Source of the DNA: Nematopogon swammerdamellus | Lineage: Eukaryota; Arthropoda; Insecta; Lepidoptera; Adelidae | NCBI GenBank assembly: GCA_946902875.1 | Contig: OX336340.1 | Coordinates: 7,151,739-7,215,738, forward strand | Direction: 5' to 3' | Length of the DNA stretch: 64,000 nucleotides | In this document: one piece after another, positions 56,240 to 64,000 of the stretch | How positions within the stretch are numbered: position 1 is the first letter of the stretch | How the letters are laid out: each line of letters opens with the position of its first letter | Position numbers and translations under genes: made by a program | The notes under the pieces: generated by a model | Seen by the model: only the letters and a program-made list of their open reading frames with translations | The model's database searches: none | What the model was told of the DNA's origin: nothing

Positions 56240-57660
56240 CAACTTGGTAACGAGGGTCTGATGATGGAGTCAGGAGGAGGACAGTGGAACTCTTCAACCG
56301 TTACTAGTAACCCCCTCGAGTTTGGGCTCATATGGTTGGTTTGGACGAGTGTTCCATACTTCTACCAATACACTTGGTGACGAGGGTCTGATGATGGAGT
56401 CAGGAGGTGGATAGTGGAACTCTTCAACCGTTACTAGTAACCCCCTCTAGTTTGGGCTCATATGGTTGGTTTGGAAGAGTGTCCCATACTTCTACCAATA
56501 CACTTGGTGACGAGGGTCTGATGATGGAGTCAGGAGGTGTACAGTGGAACTCTTCAACCGTTACTAGTAACCCCCTCGAGTTTGCGCTCATTTGGTTGGT
56601 TTGAACGAGTGTCCCATACTTCTACCAATACACTTGGTGACGAGAGTCTGATGATGGAGTCAGAAGGTGTACAGTGGAACTCTTCAACCGTTACTAGTAA
56701 CCCCCTCGAGTTTGGGCTCATTTGGTTGGTTTGGACGAGTGTCCCATACTTCTACCAATACACTTGGTGACGAGGGTCTGATGATGGAATCAGGAGGTGT
56801 ACAGTGGAACTCTTCAACCGTTACTAGTAACCCCCTCGAGTATGGGCTCATTTGGTTTGTTTGAACGAGTGTCCTATACTTCTACCAATACACTTTTTGA
56901 CGAGGGTCTGATGTTGGAGTCAGGAGGTGGACAGTGGAACTCTTCAACCGTTACTAGTAACCCCCTCGAGTTTGGGCTCATTTGATAAGTTTGGACGAGT
57001 GTTCCATACTTCTACCAATACACATGGTGACGAGGAGGGTCTGATGATGGAGTCAGGAGGTGTACAGTGGGACTCTTCAACCGTTACTAGTAACCCCCTC
57101 GAGTTTGGGCTCATTTGGTTGGTTTGGACGAGTGTCCCATACTTCTACCAATACACTTGGTGACGAGGGTCTGATGATGTAATCAGGAGGTGTACAGTGG
57201 AACTCTTCAACCGTTACTAGTAACCCCCTCGAGTATGGGCTCATTTGGTTTGTTTGAACGAGTGTCCTATACTTCTACCAATACACTTTTTGACGAGGGT
57301 CTGATGTTGGAGTCAGGAGGTGGACAGTAGAACTCTTCAACCGTTACTAGTAACCCCCTCGAGTTTGGGCTCATTTGGTTGGTTTGGACGAGTGTCCCAT
57401 ACTTCTAACAATACACTTGGCGAGGGTCTGATGATGGAGTCAGGAGGTGGACATTGGAACTCTTCAACCGTTACTAGTAACTCCCTCTAGTTTGGGCTCA
57501 TATGGTTGGTTTGGACGAGTGTCCCATACTTCTACCAATACACTTGGTGACGAGGGTCTGATGATGGAGTCAGGAGGTATACAGTGGAACTCTTCAACCG
57601 TTACTAGTAACCCCCTCGAGGTTGGGCTCATTTGGTTTGTTTGGACGAGTGTCCCATACT
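56240..57660 (+). repeat. 130-bp tandem (satellite-like) array, about 11 units
   Basis: Unit: ACTTGGTGACGAGGGTCTGA, TGATGGAGTCAGGAGGTGGA, CAGTGGAACTCTTCAACCGT, TACTAGTAACCCCCTCGAGT, TTGGGCTCATTTGGTTGGTT, TGGACGAGTGTCCCATACTT, CTACCAATAC. Matching positions fall at 56277, 56407, 56537, 56667, 56797, 56927, 57060, 57190, 57320, 57447 and 57577; one unit is +3 and one is -3 bp. The variant TTTTTGACGAGGGTCTGATG appears only at about 56893 and 57286, with identical neighbours, so a three-unit block was duplicated. Confidence 0.95.
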
Positions 57661-57969
57661 TGCCGAACGCAAAAGTATGAAACAGACATACCATCTGTTC
57701 AAATTGATGTTGAAAGAGACGGCGGACACCTTATCCATCCTAAAGCCATACAGTTTCCAGCAAAGTTTAATTATGGAACAGCTGAGAGACGGATGTTACC
57801 GATAATTTTGTCATGGGCCTCCACTGTCCATAAAATGCAGGGCAGTACTGTTGACCGTGCTGTCGTGTATTTGGGCTCCAGACTATTTGAGGAGGGTCAA
57901 GCGTATGTTGCATTGAGTCGCGTAAAGTCTTTAGAAGGGTTATGTATTGAGGAGCTTGATTGTGAGTAA
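57661..57969 (+). pseudogene. Helitron Pif1-type helicase, C-terminal fragment
   Basis: About 100 codons ending in a stop. It contains [20 protein letters not shown], then [20 protein letters not shown] and [13 protein letters not shown]. The [10 protein letters not shown] and [16 protein letters not shown] blocks are the last SF1B/Pif1 helicase motifs, in the form found in Helitron Rep-helicase proteins. Everything upstream (Rep/HUH nuclease, Walker A and B) is missing, and the reading frame runs back into the last 130-bp unit. It is a truncated remnant, not a working helicase. Confidence 0.88.
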
Positions 57970-58299
57970 TTGACAGGTAAGAAACCGAGTAACAAAGATG
58001 CAATGAGAGAGTTGGATAGGATGACGAGTTTACTTAATGAATGATATGAGCCAAAAATCAAACTAAAAACGAGTAAATAAAAAAATAGGTAAAAACACTT
58101 TTAAGTTAAACGGTTTTATTAAAAATAAAAAACTAGAAAAAAAACAGCTTTACAAAAAACTAGAAAATAATAAGGACACAAGCCTGGGCCTTCTTAAGAT
58201 TTTACGTCTGGGTAAGAAATCGTTTTGTTTTCGCAGCTGTTTTTTTTCTAGTTTTTTATTTTTAATAAAACCGTTTAACTTAAAAGTTTTTTTACCTAT

Positions 58300-59763
58300 T
58301 TTTTTTTGTTATTCCTACATTTACAAAGTCCACGGAAAATATTCATTGAGATAAACTTTTTTTCGCAATGAGAGTTAACGACTTTTTGGGTTTATTATTT
58401 TACATTGGAAGTAGGTATGTCAGTCAGGTCACATTTCGTATAAATTATTTTGGTATGCGGATATGATATAACTGTAGTGTAGCTCGCCGATGTATACAAT
58501 TTGGACACGCAATGCTTAGTGTAGTTGCAATTAGCAGAAAAATCACGCAAGCAATTAGACGGATAGGGCGCAATCGGCGTTTTGATGATGAGGTCAGGTC
58601 AATCAACTGTTTAGTTAGAGTATTGAAAAACTTGCCGGAACTGCTTTTGTAACTTTTAATTCGAATGAGAATTCTCACAGAAGACCCAGGGTCGCGGTTG
58701 TGGTCGAACCCTACACGAATAAGCCAAGGCGCCGTCAGAGTTTCGAAGTTGGCGACATAGACTAAAGGTACGAAATGACTTCTAATCACGATTAATTCCA
58801 TAAAACTTCTAATCAATATTGATTTTGTTTTGTTGTTGTTCAATAATTCCATAGTTAATGACGAACCAATACAGCGACCAACTCAAACGTAATGCACTCC
58901 TCAATTCATTTATCTCGACGACAAAGATAAAATCGTTTCCATCGAGGAGGCACCCAAAAAGAGAAGGCTTCAATAATCGTTCCCGCTGAGAAGGCGAGGT
59001 GGACGGTACATTAACTTCCTGAGTCGAATGGAAAAGGTTTTACCTTTGCTCTGAGGTTTTACCATTTAAAGGTTCGACGCTGACGCCAAGCCGAAGCTGC
59101 CTCTGGCTTGATATTTTTTTCCACAAACGAGATTCCGAGTAAACTAGACAACAAAAAGATGTGCCGACGCAGCTGCGCCGCTGCCGCGCCGCCTCGGCCG
59201 ACCCGGCTTCGGATAAAACAGCTGGTGCTCACAATGTAAACAGAAAAAAACTTATTAAATTGTCACCTGGCTCATAATTGCTGTCCAGCTGAATATATGG
59301 CGTCATAAAAATTATAGCTTGTAGGATTAGAGAATTGAACGAGAACTTTAGGAGTCAGATATAATTTATCCATGAATATTTCCAAGAAACTGAATGTAAT
59401 CTCACGTTCCCTTCAAAGGTTAATGTAATTAATGAAAACTTCGAAATGCACGCACGTGCTAAGTAGCGTTAACCAATGCGGACGCGGCGCGTGTCGGCTC
59501 CGTGAATTCCCTGTTGACTTGAGGAAATAGAAACTTGAGAGAACAAAAGGAAAGCTGACTGTCCATTGTTTATATCTCTCTAACAGCAGCGCTGAAACCT
59601 TTCACATTTATATGCCGATTTTCTTTAAACGATGATCGTATTGTTGGATGGAAGGTAGCGCTCGTGCTATTTGCGATTTAGCGCATGCGGAGTTTGACTA
59701 GTGCAAGAAAGCTTGTTTTCATTGCACATACCATAACTGCTTCTACTTAGGACTTTACGAATT
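58300..59763. other. Intron DNA, no element named
   Basis: A 135-codon minus-strand ORF (58445-58852) shows no family motif. A GC-rich patch (GCAGCTGCGCCGCTGCCGCG) lies at about 59168-59187. Unrecognised otherwise. Confidence 0.45.
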
Positions 59764-59857
59764 GTAGACCAAAGGGAAGCACTGACGTGGCACCTAGTTC
59801 ACCAAGGTGTGATGGGTCGACATCACGGGTGTTTTAGGTGTTAGTTTCCATAATTAG
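59764..59857 (+). mobile_element. SINE 3' fragment
   Basis: GACCAAAGGGAAGCACTGAC, GTGGCACCTAGTTCACCAAG, GACATCACGGGTGTTTTAGG and TTAGTTTCCATAATTAG. Confidence 0.85.
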
Positions 59858-60594
59858 TTTTTTTTATATACCTATTGTTGGTTCACATTGGGTCTGAATA
59901 ATTATTAGAATAATTTAATGTATCTAACAGTTGTACTTATGTACAAATAAATACTTATGTGTAACAAAAATGTACCTATGTGTAACAAGCGAGGTAACAA
60001 GTAAACTTATTTAAAATTATTACATTATTTATAAATTATAATATTTCATGACACGTATGAATATGTTCAAAGCCAGAATGCACGTGAGAAGCTACATATT
60101 ATGTAAAGCAGTTGAATATAAAAATGAGTCTTTAGACCCTATAAGGTAGATGACCTCGAATGAGTTCCCAGACAAGAATGCTTCGCGGGACGTGATGGTA
60201 TTATCTAATGGCACGAACGCTGAATTATTTTATAAGATGTTTGTAAGCAAGTCGCATCTGCAAGAACATGAGATGCATTTCAAGAACGTTGTTATTTTTA
60301 GCGTTAAACAGGGAAGTGATTGCGTAGTATCCGTATTGATATTGTAAGTACCTATATGGCAATGGAATAGCAAATTTTAATTATTTCATTGAAGTAAATA
60401 ACAAACTATAAAATTATTTAGTAATTTTATATTTATTTATTCACAATTCTATTGTAAATTGCATAGTAATAAAAACTAAACAGGACACAAGCGTAGTGTA
60501 TTACCATACGAATGATGAATAAAGAATAAAAGAATATTTCATTTCCTATGTACTGTTTTCTTTCAGGGATAATTTCTAAAATAAGCGGAAACGT

Positions 60595-60737
60595 CGGTGT
60601 GTTTTCCGTCCAGTTCAGTGTAGCCGACATGAATTGAAGGGAAGCATTGACATGGCACCTAGTTCACCCGGTGTTATGGGCTGACATCGCGGATGTTGAA
60701 GATGATGTAGACAACCGTCTCAGTTTCCATTAAAAAA
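60595..60737 (+). mobile_element. SINE 3' fragment
   Basis: GGTGTGTTTTCCGTCCAGTT, GAAGGGAAGCATTGACATGG, GTGTTATGGGCTGACATCGC and CTCAGTTTCCATTAAAAAAT. Confidence 0.88.
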
Positions 60738-62347
60738 TACATTCAGTTCAATTGAACCGCAATAAAGTTCTCACGAGTTCATCGAAATATATATCGTCAC
60801 AAGTCTAAAAGCGTTTCCAGAGTTCTCTCGAAAAGACTTTATGTATTTTTCTAGGTATTGTGAAAAATAATTCCTGATTTCTAAGTAGGTAGGCAGAGCA
60901 TTCGGCGTCTTTCCCTCAATCAAACGCCAGATCTCTCTCTCGGTTTATCCTGGTGTGAACGTTTAAGGAACTGAATTGTAACAGTGGAAGTTCGCAATGT
61001 GCTTTATAATGAAATCGCCAGTCTCTTTACTGGAACCATCATCCGATCTACTACGTAGCGTCGGAAACTCTTCAATCTAAATTTTCCATCGTTTGAAGTG
61101 GCGATAGCGGCATTGTGAGCTCGCTATCTGTGCAATATAATCTTTAACAAATAATTTTCGTATCACAGTTTTGAAGGCAACAGTTATCGCAGATGATCGT
61201 GCGAACTGTGCCTGCTGATAGGAAATTCGCCGTTAATGATTTTATAAACTCTGAACTGAACTATCTATAACAGGACAACTAGCTGACGCTATATATGTAG
61301 GTACCTATGAGACAAGAACAGTTGACTTGATTTTTTTGGTAATTGCTTTGTGGTATTCCAGTCGTCATGAATCGTCGTTATTTCGCAATTTTAAAATATT
61401 ATTATTCATAATAATTAAACAGACATTAAAGGTTATTAATTATTATAAACAAAATAAGAATGCGTGTTTCATCAAAAACACGTCGCTTCGATTGAGAACC
61501 AAAACTGCATTTGTCGTCGTCCACGCCACGAAGAAGATAAAGAAATTGATATCGTGAAAGCAGTAAAATATATATAGGCGGTGAGTAAACCAGTAAAGAG
61601 TGCAATTTTATGTATGAGTCACAGATCGCAACAAAGCTTTTCAGCAAGTTTTAAAGAATTTTACTGAAAAATAGTGACAACGAACGATTAACGACGAGTT
61701 GGTCTGTATTTCGATAAGGCCAGACTAGATGGAAGATAAATACCTACCTAGGTACCTATATTGAAAGGCACTGATTAGGAACTTCATGATATTGGCGCCT
61801 GTAATCACGTCCGAAACGATAATATACCTAAGTGCAAAGTAAGTATGTACCTACGCGTAGCTGAAGGCACAATATAGGTAGATGATATTAAATAAGCAAT
61901 TTATGTGTTTGTGATGTTGTTGTTATTTGTAGAAGTATAGGAATACGAGTAAGTTAAAAAAAACATCTCTTCAACCTCCAACTCATCATCATCAACTCTA
62001 ATTCCAAATTTTTTATGGGATTCATTGTATTCAGGGAAATGTTTGTTGAATGCTCTAACAATCAAAACAACAACAGCAACATAGACAAAGAAAAGTAACC
62101 ACAAATAGGTATTTTCGAAATACCTATTTTATAATATCTCGAAAATTTATTTTGTAAAGTGTCTAATTAGTTAATTTAAATTGAATGGAAGTAGTAAATT
62201 ATCAGGCCTTCATTGTTGATTCAATAAAAGAGCGACGCAAGAGGCAAGGAACCGAGAGAAATGGAGATATCGATGGTAACTGGAAGCGAAGCGTGGAAGG
62301 AAGACGTTGCACTTGTATCGGTGGAGATCGTGGAGGGAGCTACTAAC
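60738..62347. other. RhoU: Start of RhoU intron 1 (minus direction), nothing recognised
   Basis: Begins, read on the minus strand, with the donor AACG|GTTAGTAGCT next to exon 1. The rest is AT-rich. The 67-codon frame at 61901-62104 has no ATG start and I reject it. Confidence 0.5.
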
Positions 62348-63272
62348 CGTTGAAGTTGTCGTAGGCCGTAGGCTCGTACTCGCTGCGGAACTTGTTCTGC
62401 GCGTACGCAGTGATGAGCGACGTCTTGCCGACCGCGCCATCTCCCACCAGCACGCACTTTATCTTGTCCTTCTTGCCGCCGGCGGCGGTGGCCGGCTTGC
62501 GTCTACACCTATTGTCCTTTATCTGGAACATCCGATTGAGCACCCTCATGCTCTTCGCCCGGCTTCGGGTGTTCCAGTCGCTAACTCTATCACAGCATTT
62601 CACTTCAGAGTCTTTTATCACAGTTTTTGCAGCGTCTTCGTCGGCGATGTTCGCGTAGTCGTAGTCGCCTTCGGAGAGGCGGTTCGGGATTCGGAACTGG
62701 CTCGGGCTGTGCACGCCGAACACGAAGGGTCCGTCCTTGTCCGGAGGCTCCAGTCGGTGATCCGCGGTCCCTGGGGAGCCGACCCCGAACGGAACGGGAG
62801 CGGGCGCGTCGCCCAGATACCTCGCGCCAGGAATCGCGCCTAGGTGATCGTTCGATGAATGCGGATCGAACCGGAAGACCAGCTCGGTCTCCCGTCGATC
62901 GAGGCTTCCTTCCGGTGGGATCGCCAGCTTCGTGTTGAAGTAAGTAACTTTCTCGTGTCCGAACTGTCCGTAACCGTTTTTAGCGTGCCGGACGTCGATG
63001 GGGGGCTTCCCGATCGAGTCCTGCCGCCTCGCCAGGAAGCGTACGTCGAAGGGGTCGCGGGCGGGCGGACGCGGGGCCGGTGGAGGTGCCGGCCGGCGCG
63101 GCCGCTGAGGAATCGCCCCATTGTTGTAGACTCGAGTGTCGTTGTGCTGCACCACTGACGCCGCAATCGGCACCGGCGCGTACCGGCCACCGCCCTCGTC
63201 CGGCAGCAAAGGCCGGCGCGTCGACAGGTTCTCGTTTCTGTTGAACATGATTGCATCCAGGTTGGGCGACAT
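62348..63272 (-). CDS. RhoU: RhoU-like GTPase, coding exon 1 (extension, G1 and switch I)
   Basis: From the ATG at 63272 the exon encodes 308 codons plus one base. The whole protein would be 458 aa, far longer than vertebrate RhoU (about 260). Residues 1-270 form a low-complexity extension with a Pro/Arg stretch ([20 protein letters not shown]), a possible SH3-binding segment by analogy with the Pro-rich N-terminus of vertebrate RhoU. The GTPase fold starts with [16 protein letters not shown] (P-loop GDGAVGKT from 277) and switch [10 protein letters not shown]. RhoU proteins act at membranes on actin, adhesion and polarity, usually with fast intrinsic nucleotide exchange. The frame stays open to 63788 (next in-frame ATGs), so the true start could be further up; a donor-like site at 63728-63733 suggests a 5' UTR intron. 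Donor AACG|GTTAGT. Confidence 0.85.
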
Positions 63273-63827
63273 CCGGCCGCTCGTCAGAATATGGCTCTCG
63301 CTGACGAAGTTCGTTCGCAGTGGAGTCGTCGCGGCTCCACTCTCGGTCGCATAGCTCGCGAAGCGGCTGCACTGTTCGACGTCGTTGTGAATAATAGGAT
63401 TATTATGAATCGAGTTACGAAGCGCATGAATCACGGAAGCGAGGCGATCGCTCGCGGTGAGAACGAGAAGTCGAGAACGATAAGAAAGAGCGACTCGGGC
63501 GGGCGCGGGCCGAGGGCCGACAGCTGTCTTGGTCGGCTGCGGAGCGCGACTGCTCGCTTGCTTGCACGAGTTGCACGCACGGCGCGACCGGTACGGGTCC
63601 CCGCCCCGCGCGCTGATCCCCATACCGCCGGCCGCCCCGCCTGCCTGCCGCGCCCGCTGCCGGCGCGGCACCGGTGAAATGACCTGTTGCTTTGCTGCGC
63701 TTCTACCTGCCCCAGCCCCGCTCAGGTACTCACGTACGCACACAAGCATGCTACCTCGCAGCCAGGGATGCATTGTGGGTGCGGGCATCTGTCGCTTTCT
63801 CAATGAGCAGTGCGAGCGCAGGGACAA
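63273..63827 (-). other. RhoU: Upstream open frame / probable 5' UTR of RhoU
   Basis: The exon 1 frame is open upstream to about 63827, with ATGs at 63788 and 63771, giving up to about 630 aa in total. The translation ([20 protein letters not shown]...) is GC-driven and unlike a conserved domain. GTAC|GTGAGT at 63728-63733 (minus strand) is a good donor, which would make the upstream ATGs part of a different exon. I therefore treat this stretch as unresolved 5' UTR or N-terminal coding sequence. Confidence 0.45.
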
Positions 63828-64000
63828 AGGGTTTTTTCCTTATTCCAACAGTTAGTCCTTCAGTAGGACATTCAGTTGTTTTTATGTTGGCGAGCGAGGG
63901 GATCAACCAGTGCTGGATTCTCTCCTAAGTAATTTTATTTTAAGTTGTCTTGTGGTAGCTTCTCCTGTTTAGTTTAATTTTGTATTTTGCATAAGATCTT
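63828..64000. other. 5' flank of RhoU, nothing recognised
   Basis: Short AT-rich end of the window beyond the last open frame. It may hold the RhoU promoter, but no core-promoter motif is clear. Confidence 0.35.

Larger units (their letters stand above)
56080..58300 (+). mobile_element. Helitron/Helentron-like composite with satellite core
   Basis: Left part: AAACGGTTTTATTTAGCTTG, ACTCCGTATATTTGTTTGTT and CTGAACCGATTTTTATGAAA. Middle: a 130-bp tandem array (56240-57660). Then the C-terminus of a Helitron-type helicase (57661-57969). Right end: a 215-bp hairpin with 64-bp arms (58085-58148 and 58235-58299) that also contains AAACGGTTTTATT. The same motif at both ends suggests one element, or nested relatives, about 2.2 kb long. 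Confidence 0.7.

Noticed and set aside
56240..57660. CRISPR-like array
   Set aside because: Units are contiguous 130-bp tandem repeats without unique spacers, in a eukaryotic genome.
56407..57680. Series of ~65-78 codon ORFs starting M(D/Y)[13 protein letters not shown]
   Set aside because: They repeat because the DNA is a 130-bp tandem array. 130 is not a multiple of 3 and each frame stops within one or two units, so there is no selection for coding.
58445..58852. 135-codon minus-strand ORF
   Set aside because: Longest anonymous ORF in the region, but no recognisable motif, no repeat context and no splice support; consistent with chance.
61901..62104. 67-codon minus-strand frame with a hydrophobic start (WLLFFVYVAVVVLIV)
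   Set aside because: Looked like a small membrane protein, but the frame has no ATG before the hydrophobic part (it starts with TTG) and no clear acceptor to make it an exon.
62307..63928. ORFs of 70-178 codons opposite or out of frame with RhoU exon 1
   Set aside because: Shadows of a GC-rich coding exon. Only the minus-strand frame with GDGAVGKTS is a real protein.

Overview
The window looks like a moth or butterfly (Lepidoptera) nuclear chromosome. Evidence: intron-containing, AT-rich DNA full of TAGGTAGGTACCTAC-type runs, repeat tails I know from Lepidoptera (elements ending ...GACTCGCACTTGGCCGG; Helitron-like ends ...GCGAAGCCGCGGGCAAAAGCTAG), and non-LTR, Penelope, hAT and Helitron debris. 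No species can be named from the sequence alone.

Three protein-coding genes are well supported. (1) A single-exon TSR3 (18S rRNA aminocarboxypropyltransferase) on the minus strand at 3297-4013. (2) A two-exon POLE4 (histone-fold subunit of DNA polymerase epsilon) on the plus strand, exons 5615-5953 and 7133-7276, divergent from TSR3. (3) A Rho-family GTPase of the RhoU/Wrch type on the minus strand. It has four coding exons, 62348-~63272, 20818-20876, 13911-14111 and 11046-11237, which join in frame across about 52 kb, with a 41.5 kb first intron. All five G-box motifs are present; the C-terminus ends with a Cys and has no CAAX box, and there is a long disordered N-terminal extension. A 61-codon small ORF (47682-47867, minus) inside intron 1 is a weaker candidate gene.

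Most of the rest is mobile DNA, largely inside RhoU introns. The dominant repeat is a SINE family with at least 15 copies sharing one body and 3' tail. In one class the head combines a tRNA-type A box, a stretch resembling the 5S rRNA internal promoter and a tRNA-type B box; in another class a different, GTGTGGGCCGGTA-type head sits on the same body. Other elements are: an EN-less Jockey/CR1-like LINE with an intact RT ORF (14881-17591) inserted in a SINE that also carries a 120-bp foldback; two non-autonomous hAT elements with perfect 8-bp target duplications (802-1591 and 48739-49169); a head-to-head Penelope pair (36359-38086); a Helitron/Helentron-like unit with eleven 130-bp tandem repeats followed by a Pif1-helicase C-terminus (56080-58300); a 429-bp near-perfect inverted repeat carrying two tRNA-like units (32567-32995); RTE-like remnants; and several palindromic MITEs.

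The most notable structures are the chimeric, head-swapping SINE, and a 21-bp minisatellite whose first unit supplies the splice acceptor of RhoU exon 3. I see no CRISPR array, no confident intact tRNA or rRNA gene, and nothing viral or bacterial.
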